Positions 11,428 to 24,933 are shown, counted from the stretch's first letter. The stretch: DNA of 64,000 bases from Epiperipatus broadwayi (GCA_028023455.1 JAQFVV010006541.1:1-64000); one strand, 5' to 3'. Notes: a model not told the origin generated them from the sequence alone. Made by a program: numbers and translations.

Positions 11428-13258
11428 TAACAGTATATAATATGCCATTAATTTAAAATTAAAATAAAAAGATCGTAGATAAAAATTGATTTATTAAAAA
11501 GAAAAAACTTAAAAACTGAAAATTAAAAGTTGTTTAATATATATATATATATATATCGCACGGATGGCAAACTTTAAAAACTATATTAAAAATAAAAGTA
11601 TTTGAAAGTATTTTTTTGTAAAAAAGTAAAGATGTAAAGATTTGATATTTTTGAAAATAGAAATAGTGTTGATTTCTATAATCTTAGGAAATGGAAACGA
11701 TTGTTTTATTAATTAAATGATTGTTCTAAAGCACACTAGCCTTTGGGGCACTCAAATAATTACATGGTCAGATAAGATAATACAAAGAAATTAAATGACC
11801 AATGCATGCACGAAATGACACCATGGACCGTAAATGAAACACGAGAGGATTAGTGATGTCTTGCTCATTGAATCTGAAGATTTGATGATAAGAGGCTAAT
11901 AAAAATATAAAAGCAAAATGATTATTATAATTGGGATCTTAGAGTTAACTATGAGTATATCATTATAACTAGCTATATTGCAAATTTTCACAATGTAGAA
12001 GTCTGCAATAAATTTAATTTCCCAGACAACCAGATGAGGCCTCTGTATGACAGTTTCTGACCAAATGCATGGCAAGTAATGGTTTCTTTTCAAAGAAGGA
12101 CAAACAATCTACGAAAGTGATCATGAAGATGGACCTCTAAATCTGCTCAATCTGTAAAGTATGAACTCTTGTGTTTATCTAATAAGAACTTTTCCTAAAT
12201 TTGCAATTAATAGCTGAAAATAAGAACTATTATCTGGCCTAAAGAATTCAAAATCAATTAATAGTAATTTTTTATGCATCTGTTTAAGCAATCATTTCCA
12301 TTTCTTTTTTTTTTTGTGTTAAGTGTTAATTAAAATGTATCAAATTAAAGTTGGGTGTAGATAGCTGCATGGATAAAAATTAATAACTATGTTTAAATTG
12401 TTTATGTTTATTTTAAAGGGTTGATTTCAGGCTATTTGTTTCGTAGTTAGGACGATGCTTGTGGAGGGATATATGGGTGTTTATCAATGTAATGTGAAGC
12501 ATGTTTAGCATACAGGGCAATGTGCCCAACTGAATGCATGACCCCAAAGAGGAAATCATATCGCTGCAATGGTTGCAGACATATTTCCTGCATGATTGAC
12601 CCCTTTTAGCTCTATGGTCAGGGATTTATAAGTCGGCAGAAAGACCGCTCTCCTCCATATGTAGCACTCTTTAATTAATTTATATACATGATTTCTTTGC
12701 CATACAGATACACGCTGTCAGTTGCACATTCCTGTCAGCATAAATTTTATGCTAGCATCTTCATAATGCATTGGTTGCAACTATATATTTGAAAGCAGGC
12801 ATTGGTTTGGCTACAAACTTTTAGTCTGAGATTGAATGAGTGTTTTGATAAGTTTGTTTTAAGTGAGAAATCTATATAACCCATCTATACTCAACACGCT
12901 AAAGTAAATATTGTTAAAATGTCCATCTGTGCAGTCTATTTAAAGTAGTAATTTAAATTAAAAAATTAATGTTAAAATCTAAATATAAATTTTATTCCTC
13001 AATTTTAAATGTGCATTAATAAAATCTGTTGTGTTATTAGTATTGGCAGTGATCTAGTTTATTTTTTTTAATAAATACAATTTCAAACCTCTGCTACTCC
13101 ATGAGCTAGTGGCAAGGGCAAACGTCCAATAAAATAAAAGTGGGATTTTTAACAGTGCGTATCTGCCTATTCTATAAATTTTCTAGGTTCAAATGTCCTA
13201 GTGGTGCCCTGTAGTGCAGATACGGTAAGACTTATTGATCAACCACCCCGTGACCATT
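11428..13258 (+). mobile_element. Diverged solo LTR related to the 24.5-29.6 kb element
   Basis: It starts TGTAACAGTATA in an (AT)n context and follows the order of the 2.2-kb LTRs. Shared landmarks include AGCCTTTGGGGCACTCAAAT (against AGCCTTGGGCATTTAAAT) and GTCAGATA followed by a run of A-rich sequence. Near the end are TCTGCTACTCCATGAGCTAG and a hairpin with TCTAGGTTCAAATGTCCTAG then GTGGTGCCCTGTAGTGCAG. At about 1.83 kb it is shorter than its relatives and much diverged. No internal region follows it, so it is best read as an old solo LTR. The right boundary is uncertain. Confidence 0.6.
13159..13223 (+). other. Conserved LTR 3'-end hairpin, diverged copy
   Basis: Outer stem GTATCTGC (13159-13166) pairs perfectly with GCAGATAC (13216-13223). 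An inner hairpin CTAGG-TTCAAATGT-CCTAG resembles a tRNA T-arm. The same fold exists in both young LTRs despite sequence change. Confidence 0.55.
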
Positions 13259-13305
13259 ATAATATATATAACACAAAATATCCATTAATTAAAAACTATT
13301 GTAAA

Positions 13306-13815
13306 AACAATAAAAATAATAAATATAATGATAATTAACTATTTTATACAGTCTATTTTGAATTTAATTACAAAATTACTTCTGTAAATTTGTAAATTGA
13401 AAGTCTGTATCTTTTGTGGCCATTAAATTAATAGTTGCACAAGCATGGGTATATAAGTAAAAGTAATTTAAACTCAGACTTTCAAGTTCTCTATAGCAAT
13501 CCACTCCAATCTTATATATGTATATATAAATATATAACAAAAAATAATAAATATAATAGTAATTAACTATTATATATAGTCTGTTTTGTATGTAGTGATA
13601 GTTGTGGAGGGTTAAGGAATTAATCAAAAGTACTTTTATAAATTGAAAAACTATCTTTTGTGGCCACTGAATTAGTGGTTCCATGTGCATGTAAATATAA
13701 TTAGAAGGAATTTGAACTCAGACTTTCAAGCTACCTACAGCAATCTACTCCATCTTATATATATATATCTAACAATAAAAATAATAAATATAATATTAAT
13801 TAATTATTATATACC
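13306..13815. repeat. Tandem repeat, ~230-bp unit, two full and one partial copy
   Basis: Unit 1 (13306-13535) and unit 2 (13536-13769) each start AACAATAAAAATAATAAATA or similar and contain TTTTGTGGCCA, then ACTCAGACTTTCAAG. A third copy is cut at about 13815, and an inverted fragment follows (13850-13945). On the minus strand each unit carries the family A module CTTGAAAGTCTGAGTT with a weak B box. So this is a small tandem array of a tRNA-like repeat. Confidence 0.7.
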
Positions 13816-13956
13816 TTCTTGCAATCCACAATATTATTTTCAATTAATTGCTTAACCCTCCTCAACTGCCATTAAATTAAAAAAAGACTGTTTATAATAG
13901 TTAATTATTATTATTGTATTTATTATTTTTATTGTTATTTATATATACTGTGCCCA

Positions 13957-14450
13957 TGTATTTGTCACAGTCATTTTGAAGTAGAGCTCAAAAATAGATA
14001 GTTTTTTTAATATTTATATATATGATCAACAGATGGCAGTTTACCAAAAACACCGTCGTCAAAGCGTATTTGTTTACATAAACGTCAAAGTAAGCATTCA
14101 CTACCTCTTTCGTTAGTTCCACCTTCAGATCATGATTTCAAGCTGATTTGCTATCAAATACGCTTTGACGGTGTTTTTGGTAAAACGCCATCTGTTGATC
14201 ATATATATAAATATTAAAAAAACTAGCTATTTTTGAGCTCTACTTCAAAATGACTGTGACAAATACATTAAATCAGCTTGAAATCATGATCTGAAGGTGG
14301 AACTAACAAAAGAGGTAGTGAATGTTTACTCTGACGTTTATGTAAACAAATACGCTTTGACGGTGTTTTTGGTAAAACGCCATCTGTTGATCATAAATAC
14401 AAGCGTTGGCAAGTTTAACTTGCTTTTTTGTTTTTCATATATATATATAT
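13957..14450. mobile_element. Foldback element of hammerhead family B, three alternating arms
   Basis: Left arm (13957-14070) is nearly the reverse complement of the middle arm (14155-14268); the third arm (14270-14395) repeats the end in direct orientation. Each arm carries CAGATGGC with TTTACCAAAAACACCGTC and TTGTTTACATAAACGTC, and the family end AAGTTTAACTTG with TTTTTTGTTTTTCAT then (AT)n. Remnants of the hammerhead core (GCTTGAAATCATGATCTGAA) lie at 14121-14156 (minus) and 14272-14298 (plus). It resembles the elements at 29.6 and 59.1 kb. There is no coding capacity, so it is non-autonomous. Confidence 0.75.
14121..14156 (-). ncRNA. Hammerhead ribozyme remnant
   Basis: Minus strand: TTTGATAGCAAATCAGCTTGAAATCATGATCTGAAGG in pieces, that is a damaged core (TGATAGC), a GCTT-GAAA junction and the palindromic stem III ATCATGAT. 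The 5' stem I strand and a proper CUGANGA box are missing, so it should be inactive. Confidence 0.45.
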
Positions 14451-17400
14451 ATTAGATCATACTATTTTATATTGATTTTATAAGTAGAATAAGTTTAAAC
14501 TTGTTAGATAGGAAGTTTATAAAGATATTTAAAGTATTTTTAAGTTATTTTAATATAATTTGAATAATAAAAGTAATATATTATATGTTATTTGAAGGAT
14601 AAAATTAATTAATATTTGTTATATTTAACTGATATAATAATAAACAATAGTTTAATTATAGTATTAAATATTATATAATATATCTAATATATTTTATATA
14701 CTTTTAGTTATTTAAGTTATTATTTTAAATAATTAGTAATTATTTATTATTCTAGAATGTTCTAAAAGTATCATGTGTCTTAAAAGTGTGTGAATTATTT
14801 GTGAGCTTTCGTGTGTTACGCAGAAATATTGATTATAGTTTTTTCTTAGTAAAATTAGAAACATTAAAATGTTGCAAATAATATTTTAAAAGTAACAATT
14901 AATTTTTAGCATGTTGTTTAAGAAAAAATTGTTTTTTTAATTAATATTTTATGTTATTAAAATATATTTTAATTGTTTAAATAAAGATATATATTATAAG
15001 AATATCTAATAAAGTTTGTATAATATTAAAACGATGAGTCATATTATTTAGAAATTTATTTTGGCGACAAAATTTAATTTACATGTAAATTACTATTTAA
15101 TAAAAAATTGAATTAACCAATGAGATCACTGGATAGGATACTTATAAATAGGTGTTCAATCAGCCTAGTCAGTAGTAATAATAATAGTATTTTTCTTGGG
15201 TAATCTTGTTTTGTTTTATTTGTTTAAGTGAATCTTGTTTTAAAGTTTAACTTTTTATAAAATATTTTTTATTCAAAAGTTAAAAATAGTTATTTTGATA
15301 TATTCAATGTTTGGATAAATTTAATTATTTCCTATAAGTAAAACTTCACTTTGACATTTGAAAGAAAAACTATGTTAATTTTATGGAAACCAATAATTGC
15401 CATCAAGGTATCAGCCAAATGTGACTCAGAAGCTATGAAAATTTAAACTATATAACTGAAGAATACTTAAGGATTCGTAACAACTTTATGTTTAATTTGT
15501 TTAGTATGTGTGGAATGATCGAACACTTATATTTAACAATTTTGATAAACTTTTATAAACTATCAAGGAATTTATACCTTATAAGTATGTGAAGGATATT
15601 TGTTGAAAGCTATTTAACAAACTTTATGAATTTCAAAAGAAAAAAAAGACAAATGATGTTATGCAATTGAATTAAGATATGTGTGAAGGAATCTTTTAAA
15701 ATGCTAATATATGTTATATTATTTGTGAATGCTTTCAAATTTATGTGTAGCAAGAATATGAGAAAATGTTTTTTGAACTTTATATTTTTTTAAAAACACT
15801 TTCATATTTAAAATAAGGATGAATGTACAAGGCATCTTAAAATATTTTACTATTTTAAAAAGGTTAAATGAATAGTTCCTTTTAAAAAAATTTTTTTTTA
15901 ATAAAAAATGAGATGAATTCTGAGGTGATTTAAAAGATTATCATTATGTTATTTATATAATATTTTCTGGATGAAGAAACTTTATGGTTTTATAAAAAAA
16001 TATTAATTGAGATGTGTGTATTTGATATAGGTAAAAACGTGATGTTTAAAAAAATATTCTATGATCAATGATGACCTTTAAATACAAAACATATATGTTT
16101 GTTAAAACAAAATAAAAATGAAAGTTGTCTGCTGAAAAATTAATGGATAAATAAACTTATTCTATAAAATGTTTTATAAATGCATTTTGATGAAGGAATT
16201 GTAATTGCGTTATACTTTGCTATAGTCTAGAATAGCATGAAAAATGTACATACATGGAATATATTACTTAATATGAAATTATATTACTGAATGTTTTTCC
16301 ATCAAAATATTAAGATAGCCAATCTTCATACTTTAATGGACAGGCTTCAAACTACTCTATCGACAACTATTCAGACGTCCATTTCATTGAAAATCTGATG
16401 ATGAAACATTCAAGGTCCCCGTAAGTGCCAAGTTTATGGTATGGTAGAAAAGATGTTTATTATATAATTGATAATAATGAGTTACATTTAATTTGTCTTT
16501 AAAGTATTCTAAATGGACTTAGACATGTTAAGAAGACGACTTGCAAATGTCTTTTATGCTTATAAAAGGACTTGTTATTGATTAAATCAATGAGTAAGCT
16601 ATATACTCTAAAAATGATTTTATCTGGAATAAATGACTTATAATACGTCTTTTTAAAAGATTAAAATTATATCAGTTAATAAATGCTTTGAATGATATAA
16701 CTGTCATTTTACTTAGAAAAGAAAAAATATCTAATTAAAATGTTTAAAAGGATGAAAATCGTACATTTTTTTAAAGAAAGAAATATTTATTTTAATTTAT
16801 AAACCACATGTCTCCTATAAACATATTAAATAAATAATTTATATTATACAATGGAGAGTACATACATAGGAAAAATAAATATTTTCTCATAAAATGGATC
16901 CTTGAATTACTACTACTTTACATAGATATTAAATGCCTGGATAAAATTTTCAGAAAGGATTGGAATAAAAAAAATATATTTTCAAGATGGTGAATATTCT
17001 TCTTGGATTTTATTGGATTTTATATTATAATTTGTACCATTTTATCTAATGGTGCCAAAACAGGAGTATGATTGTGTACAAAGCTTTCCAGTTATAACTA
17101 GGCAACAGGGGAAGATACCTGATAAGGGTTCAGTTTTCCCAATGAATACGGACTTATTATTATTATGACTTTACACTGTATCCATGATTATATAAACTTC
17201 CTTGTTTGAATCATTTTTGTTATTATTCCATACCTTATACTATAATTGCTATCTATCACCACAGAAATCATCATAGAGGATAGTTTTATAAGTTGGTAAA
17301 TAATGGCTAAACCATTTGAAGTTGATAATTTGTGAAAGGGCAAGATGAAGTATATAGAAATTTCTTTCGTAAATGATGTTGAGATGTTTGATGATTGTCA

Positions 17401-18360
17401 TAGTATATAACATAAGACAGGAATGATTGAAATTTGTATAAGAATTAGAGATCACTTAGCTTAAACAAATGCATAATTAAATTGGAATGAAAGTGAGAAT
17501 AGTGAAAATGATTTTGAATGATATGGTGAATCTAGGGATATAAAAACAAAAGATATACAAATATCAAGCAATATAATTTATGGATAGTTCTTTAAATTTT
17601 ATTATAAACAATTCAAACCCATTTAAGTTACAAAAAATTATAAAATTATCTCTTAAGTATTTTGCATAAATAGTTATTTTTTTATAGAGGGAAGTATTCA
17701 TATTTTTGTATTTTAAAATTTTCTAATATTCGTATATAAGGATGATACTTTTCCAAACTGCAAAGAAAGTCTTTAATTTTTTTTTAAAAAAATTTTATTT
17801 GTTGAATTTTCAGAAGTGTGTTTTAAATATATCAACTTATATTGATGCATTACATCATAAGAAACATTTTATAATAGTATAACTGAAATATTAAGATTTC
17901 TTAGAAAGTGGGTAATTTATTGTAACTATTCCCAACACAAAACAATAGAATATTATTTTTACTGAATGAGGATAATATATTGTCATTACTGTTATAAGTT
18001 TTATTTCATTTGAAATGGCTGGAGTGACGGTTATCTCATTTTATTTCTTGTCATTATTGGTAAGATTTACTGTAAATATTTTTTTTCGATGTTAAGTATA
18101 TTACTTTTGTATTTTTTTATTATGTTATAACCTTACTGTAGTAGTATAATATTGTTTAATGATAAATAAATTTGTATACTATTTTTTGCAACTTATATTC
18201 TAGTCGAGTTGTGATTTATCTGCATGTTGTTTATTTGATTTTTCATTCTACATGCATGATCCATGGAAATTAATAATTTGAAAAATTATTATTTTGCACA
18301 TGATTCATAAAGATTACTTAGATATTATTTCTATTATACATGATTGAGTAACAAAGTATA
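14451..18360. other. AT-rich DNA, mostly unrecognised
   Basis: No domain could be read. At 16303-16425 there is a single copy of sequence that also forms part of the 44.65-kb foldback (AATCTTCATACTTTAATGGA, later TTGAAAATCTGATGATGAAA). At 17041 ATGGTGCCAAAACAGGAG looks vaguely like an LTR primer-binding site, without support around it. Confidence 0.4.
15143..15173 (+). promoter_or_regulatory. LTR-like core promoter (TATA + Inr)
   Basis: TATAAATA at 15143-15150 is followed by TCAGT at 15169-15173, which puts the TATA box at -28 from the Inr A. That spacing and the TCAGT initiator are typical of Gypsy-type LTR promoters. The surrounding sequence (AATCAGCCTAGTCAGTAGTA) resembles the promoter of the 2.2-kb LTRs. 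It may mark another old LTR. Confidence 0.4.
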
Positions 18361-18364
18361 TTAA

Positions 18365-19530
<1,166 letters not shown>

Positions 19531-19534
19531 GACT

Positions 19535-19557
19535 AACTGATGCGTACTGCTTTAGCA

Positions 19558-19575
<18 letters not shown>
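19535..19575 (+). ncRNA. Decayed hammerhead of family A
   Basis: AACTGATGCGTACTGCTTTAGCATGATAT aligns with the intact family A ribozyme at 44.86 kb (pattern CTGATGA, stem-loop, GAAA). Here the core is CTGATGC and GAAA has become GATA, so cleavage is not expected. An (AT)n tract follows, then the tRNA-like module, in the same order as at 44.9 kb. Confidence 0.5.
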
Positions 19576-19597
<22 letters not shown>

Positions 19598-19616
19598 TCA
19601 TTTTTGCATGTGTGTG

Positions 19617-19667
19617 ATCATGTGTATCAGTTGTAAGAGATCTTGAAAATTTGTTTTCAAATCCCAT
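19617..19667 (+). repeat. tRNA-like module (family A)
   Basis: GTGATCATGTGTATCAGTTG, then after a deletion TTTTCAAATCCC, equivalent to A-box- and B-box-like regions. It sits about 40 bp after a decayed hammerhead. Confidence 0.5.
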
Positions 19668-19879
19668 ATATTACAGCTAAAATCCAGATTTGTAAAATAT
19701 ACTTGTATTTAAAATATTGTATATATATATATACATATATGCTTTACAAAGTATATAATGTTTAAAATAAATGTCTCTTTCAGATTTTCTTAGCTTAATG
19801 TATTTTTGGGTGATGAGCACTATCATCATCATCATCATTGTTAATTATTATCAATCCACTGCAGGATTAAGGTCCCTCA

Positions 19880-20458
19880 ATGTTCAATCTATCTTCTTTA
19901 ATCTTTAGCTTTTCTTCTCCACCTCACCCCTGCACACTTTCTTATTTCATGCATCCATCTCACATGTTATCTCTCTCTTGGTATTTTACAATTTCTTGGA
20001 ATCACTTTAAGATTTCAATTGTGCATCTATTATCATCTCTTCTATCAATATGTCTAGCCCAACGCCCTTCAGTCTTTTAATTTTTTCAATGAGATCAGTA
20101 ACATCTGTTTGTTCTCTTACTCGTATATTGCATTTTTGATCTCTTTTTTTTTTAGACCTAACATGCATTTCTCCATACTTCTTTGAGTGGGATGAAGTCT
20201 CTGCATTGCTGTTCTATTAAGTGTCTATGTATAAGATCCATAAGTAAGAACTGGTAAAATACATTTATTAAAAAACATCCTTTTCAAACACATAGGCATA
20301 TTTCCTTTTAATATCAAGTTATTTCTACCAAAAGCATTCCAACCAAGTTTAATTTTATGATTAATTTCACTCATTATGTTTCCGTCTATAGTAATAATCT
20401 GACCAAGATATTTAGAGTTAACTTCTTCTAACTCACCATTATCAATCTTTATTTTCAT
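19880..20458 (-). pseudogene. RTE reverse transcriptase, C-terminal part
   Basis: From 20458 the frame gives SKYLGQIITIDGNIMSEI, then LGWNAFGRN, MPMCLKRMFFNKCILPVL and LTYGSYT. These match the RT thumb pattern (usual forms YLGSTIT, LKRKVFNQCVLPVLTYGAET). After a stop the decayed remainder still reads RWARHIDRRDDNRCT, the usual end of this RT. Non-functional. Confidence 0.8.
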
Positions 20459-20564
20459 CTTTTAAGAAAATCCATTAACCATTACTTTAGTCTTTTTAAC
20501 ATTTATCTTTAGACCTACTTTCTTAATTTCATCTCACAACTCCTACAACATGCTCTAAAGCATT

Positions 20565-20935
20565 ATTTACAAAAACAAGTACATCATCTGCAAAATCTAA
20601 ATGACTTAAATAATCTCCATTTACTTTAACTCCTTTCGGTTCCCATTTTAATCCACAAAATACTTTTTGCAGCACTGCTGTAAAAAAGATTTGGAGATAT
20701 GGAGTCACTCTGTCTTACAACCTTCTCAATGTTGATTTTCTTAGTATCATTATTTAATCTAATAGTTGGTGTTGCATGTTTATAAATATTCTTTAAAATA
20801 TGTCAATTTCCTGGATCTATCTATACCTTGATGATCCAATGCTTTAATCACTGAAATAATGATTATAAAATCAAATGCCTTTTCATAATCTACAAATACA
20901 AACGATACTGGAAACTCATATTCATTGATCCTTTC
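20565..20935 (-). pseudogene. RTE reverse transcriptase palm
   Basis: Motif A reads SFVFVDYEKAFDFI near 20885-20910. Motif B region reads DRVTPYLQIFFTAVLQKVF near 20660-20730, where the usual QGD is altered. Motif C is LSHLDFADDVLVFV near 20570-20605, so the FADD aspartates survive. Single-base indels break the frame between these pieces. The next segment (20458-20540) reads VGLKINVKKTKVMVNGF. Confidence 0.8.
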
Positions 20936-21494
20936 TATAACTTCTTTCAATACTGGATATAATCTATGGTACTAAAACCACTTTTAAATCCACATTATTC
21001 TCTTGGTTCATGAAAATCCAATGTTCTCCATAGTGAGTTGTAATTATCTTGGTAAAAATTTTCTATAAAACTAATAAAAGGCTGAGAGGTCTCTACTTTC
21101 TTATATCTACTTTATCACCTTTTTTTATACATCAATATTAATACTGAATTTTTCCAATCATCTGGTACATCTTTATCTCTTAAACATTTGTAGATAACTT
21201 TGCTAAAGAAAATTCTATTTCTTCACCTGTTTCTTTCAATATATCAATTATAAGTCCATCATTACTCGGAACTTTTTCTTTTTTTATAAATTTAATTGCA
21301 TGACTCACTTCTTCATTTAAAATTCTGGGCAATTCAGAAGATATAATAGATGTTGGAGGTACTTGTTTTATTACTATATAATTCTTGATGGAAATTTTCT
21401 ACCCATTTCATGATGATATCTCTCGTTTTAGAAATAGTTCCATCTTTTTTTTCTTATTACATATATAAATTTACTATCAATACCAAAATGTAGT

Positions 21495-21695
21495 TTATAC
21501 TATTGAGACTTTCTCTTTTACAGCTTCTCTTGCATGTTCACAATTATATTTACTTATATCATTACTAACTCTTTTCCACACCATTTTACAAAATTCAAGA
21601 TATGCAATCCTTTTAAATGCATCATTTTTGTATATCTTCATATTCCTTCTTTTCCTCATAAATTCTGTAGTCTCAGTAGAAATTTTATTGGTCAA
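21495..21695 (-). pseudogene. RTE linker between endonuclease and RT
   Basis: Sixty-six residues, KISTETTEFMRKRRNMKI then LEFCKMVWKRVSNDISKYN, typical of the basic helical connector that precedes RT in RTE Pol proteins. Confidence 0.65.
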
Positions 21696-21901
21696 TTGCT
21701 TCTTTTTCCTACCAGCTATCTTTGTTGCAGTTTTAAAAGTGCATCAGTTAATTTTTTATTAATTTCATTCAAATCTGAGTGATGTTCAAAATCTACTAAT
21801 ACTTGAAACCGATTTGCAAGTTCTAATTTAAATTCATTAGAATGTTTCTGAAAATTAGGGATATTAACTGTAAATATTGTTTTCCTTAACAATTTTTGTC
21901 T

Positions 21902-22174
21902 CTATAGTTTATCATTAACATGTATCTTACATCCTACTAATTGATGATCACTTCCTGTGTTAAATGTATTAAGAACATTACATTCTCGAAATATGTATTT
22001 TATGTTAGTCAAAATATAATCCAATTCTTCTATACCTTCATTTGGATCCTTCCATGTCCTTTTGACATTTTTCTTTAAAAAGGAATTCATAGTATAAAGT
22101 TTTTCTTTTTCTGCAAACTCCACCAGTCTATATCCTTTCTCATTTCCAATATCATAACCAAAATTATCTACCAC
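21902..22174 (-). pseudogene. RTE endonuclease, C-terminal half
   Basis: It reads NEKGYRLVEFAEKEKLYTMN, then TWKDPNEGIEELDYILTN, and finally NTGSDHQLVGCKI with the conserved SDH catalytic motif of APE-like endonucleases. In a living element this domain nicks target DNA to prime reverse transcription. Confidence 0.82.
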
Positions 22175-22640
22175 ACTTTCATCTTTAATTTGTTTACTAA
22201 TTCTTGCATAAAGTCTTTCATAACAATTTTAAAATGTTTACTCTGATCAAAAGCCTTTTGTACATCCATATGAAAATCTTCTATTACTTCATCTTTATGA
22301 CAAGTTGTTGGGGCATAAATCTGAATTACCTGCATTTGATATCTGCTATTATGTTGTATAACTAATCTTGTCAATCTGTCCAATACACCATCAATCTCTA
22401 TAATGTTGTTCTTCCACTTTTTATTTATAATGAATCCTACTCCACTTGTATTTCCAATACTTGTGCCATTATAATAGAGTACATGCCCACTTTTTAAATC
22501 AATTGTTTATTCACCTTTTCTTCTAACTTTACAAAGTCCAATAATGTTCCATTTAAAATAAGACAGTTCTTATTCTAATTCTTGCATTCTTCCTTCATTT
22601 GAAATTGATCTGAAGTTGTAAGTATTTAAATAAAAACCCA
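22168..22640 (-). pseudogene. RTE endonuclease, N-terminal half
   Basis: From about 22640 the frames read LNTYNFRSISNEGRM, FKWNIIGLCKVRRKGE and SGVGFIINKKWKNNI. The next frame (22168-22383) gives DRLTRLVIQ then VIQIYAPTTCHKDEVIEDF. The usual GDFN motif is changed to KDFM, which would destroy activity. Confidence 0.8.
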
Positions 22641-22744
22641 TCTTCAAATTGCAGCCTGGGTTTTAACCAGGAGATTCTTAGCACTCTTTGCCTTCAGCTA
22701 CCAACTACTGCCTTAGTTGGTTATTTGACATTCTCCTGGAAATA

Positions 22745-23815
22745 AGGGCCATGATATTTTTTGTCTGTCATGATTGTATATATCTATTATAAAAATATTT
22801 ATCATTTATACATACATTCATTCTGCTTTATCAGGCAACTGAGAAGAAAGATCATTGTGTTTCTTGATCTTAAACTCAGAGGTAAAAAGCCAATAAACTC
22901 ACCATGCTGGCTAATGCATGTTGGTGAGCATCCCATTCATGTTTGTATGGTATATGAATAATCACATAGTAATAACAGCTGCAATGAGAAGAAAGTATAG
23001 GAGTGGATATTAGGAATTATTCCTGCTCAGTTTCTTTAAATCCTCCAAGGGGAAACAAAATGTCTCCTTTCAGTTAACAGCAAACTCTTTTCTGCATCCA
23101 ATGAGCACTATATTTATAGTTATTATTTTTAGTCTTGAGACAGCTTTATAATTGTTGTAATTATGCAAAATGTCCTAATTTACATATCATAATGATGTGA
23201 CAGTTGGATGTATTTATTCTCTTCTTAATAACATTATTATTGATTATGATATACTGTGCTATTTTATTTATTTATTTTCTGCCATCTCACTTTATGCAGA
23301 TCAGTTTAACCGTTTGTTGTTTGAAACAGTGGTTCTGTTCCTTTTTATGATCTAAGAATACAGATATGTGTTGCTTTATTCTTTTTGTTACATTGGTTCA
23401 GGATTAACCATAGTATGTAGCAGTACTTCCCATATCATTACATAAGACAACATATATTATTTGTGAAATTCTTCTTTTCTGATTTTATCTTTGGAGATAT
23501 TGATTAATCTATTTAGGTTACTTGCTTTTCTAAATTATTGATTAAACATGTGAGTGTTTATTTTACTTATTTTTGTTATAATACCCTTAATATAAGGCAT
23601 TGTTACTCATCATTAGTTTCTTGTTTTTGCTTGTGATATTTCATTTTATTTTTATATTTAAATGTTTTAATTACCTTGTACAGAATTTTTTTCTGTTTCT
23701 GATCTTCACTAGATCATTCATATATATTTCAATGTGCTTTCAATTTTTAACAATCACATTTCCTATTTTCTCTGTATTCAATATTTACTAGGTCTTTCAT
23801 AAAAGTGTTGATGCA
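22745..23815. other. Unrecognised sequence
   Basis: AT-rich, with a slightly less AT-rich patch at 22840-23110. No domain was found in any frame. Confidence 0.35.
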
Positions 23816-23819
23816 CTTT

Positions 23820-24125
23820 CTATCTGCTTCACAGCTACATAACCTAAGACATTGATTTAGAAGGTTTTTGATACCTGTGAGTATAAATATCAACAGCATT
23901 TAGGATTGTTGATGTATAACACTCCTGATTTTTCCTGACTTAACTGTCATTTTATAGTCAAGAACGTTTTAATTTTATTAATAATCAGGTCCAAAAAGTT
24001 TAGACTTTAGTCTTCCTGTACTATCCTCAATTTTAATCATCCACTGTAGAAATAATTTTGAACAACATTGGTCTGCTACTATTTGGGAAGGCCTGCATAC
24101 AAACACGTCATTGATGTATCATTTA
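23820..24125 (-). pseudogene. Possible decayed RT palm, PLE or related
   Basis: The minus strand reads HYVNDTSMTCLYAGLPK and about 40 residues later NFLDLIINKIKTFLTIK. YVDD followed at that distance by FLD is the palm layout of Penelope-like and similar reverse transcriptases. Frames change and stops occur, and the catalytic motif is YVND. Weak call. Confidence 0.35.
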
Positions 24126-24366
24126 CATAATATGTTTTTTTTAATGTATTTTGTTTTCTATTTAATCTAGTGTTAGGCTGCAAATTATATCACTATTTTG
24201 GAGCTCTATAGGCCAAAATCCTTCATTCTGTGGTATTCTTTGTTAAATCTCACTCTAAGGTCATTATTAATCCACTTCAGCATTCAACAATAAAATTGCT
24301 CTTTTGTTCATTGTATCTGCTTTCTTCAAATAGATATCTAGTTATATTGATTGAAGTTTTGCAAGT

Positions 24367-24438
24367 TACTGTGCCATACCTAGTGGTTAGCATAATTGCC
24401 TTCCAAGCAGCTTGCCCGGGTTCACTTCCCAGTCAATG
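24367..24438 (+). pseudogene. tRNA-Gly(UCC)-like pseudogene or tRNA-derived SINE head
   Basis: TAGTGGTTAGCATAATTGCC, then TTCCAAGCAG (anticodon loop with TCC), then CCCGGGTTCACTTCCCAG match tRNA-Gly in D-arm, anticodon arm and T-arm. The 5' acceptor strand does not pair with the 3' end and the T-loop is mutated, so it is not a working tRNA. It lies 18 bp upstream of the LTR insertion. Confidence 0.6.
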
Positions 24439-24933
24439 CTTTGACATATATATATTGTAACGAGCACAGATGTTCGTTACATTGTTTTTTTATTTATTTA
24501 TTAAACATGAAAGTAAATTAAAAAGTTCGCATTTAAAAATTTTCTTTAAGAATTAAAAATTGAAATTAAAGATCATCTTAAACTCTTATATATTAAATCG
24601 CACAGATAATGAAAAATTATTAAAATAAAACTTTATTAAAGGAAAAGTATTTTAAAACTAAATTTTAAAAAGATTTGGAAATAAAATTATATCTTTAAAT
24701 TTATCTTTAAATATATCTTTGATTTGGAAAACAGGTTAATTAATCAGAAATGGAAATGATAAATTTAATTAGTCAAATGTAAACCAGCCTTGGGCATTTA
24801 AATGTAAAAACATAGGTCAGATAGGAAAACAATAGAAACAAATAGCCAATGAAAAAAATCCATCGGGAAATCGGACCTCAGCGAAAGGATCATCCCATCG
24901 ATGACATAATGCCAAGTCAATCCTTCAAATACG

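Larger units (their letters stand above)
19821..22740 (-). mobile_element. Nearly full-length, decayed RTE-type non-LTR retrotransposon
   Basis: Read on the minus strand from about 22740: an APE-type endonuclease, a linker, a reverse transcriptase, and a 3' end CCTGCAGTGGATTGATAAT followed by a (GAT)n tail at about 19821-19840. RTE elements commonly end in such tails. Many stops and frame changes show it is long dead, but all domains can be followed. It carries no second ORF that I can see. Confidence 0.85.

Noticed and set aside
13376-13690. 104-codon minus-strand open frame
   Set aside because: It runs across two units of a tandem non-coding repeat.
16340-16425. Hammerhead at CTGATGATGAAAC (also near 44735)
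   Set aside because: There is no room for stem II between CTGATGA and GAAA, and no stem I partner.
24367-24438. Functional tRNA-Gly gene
   Set aside because: The acceptor stem does not pair and the T-loop is altered.
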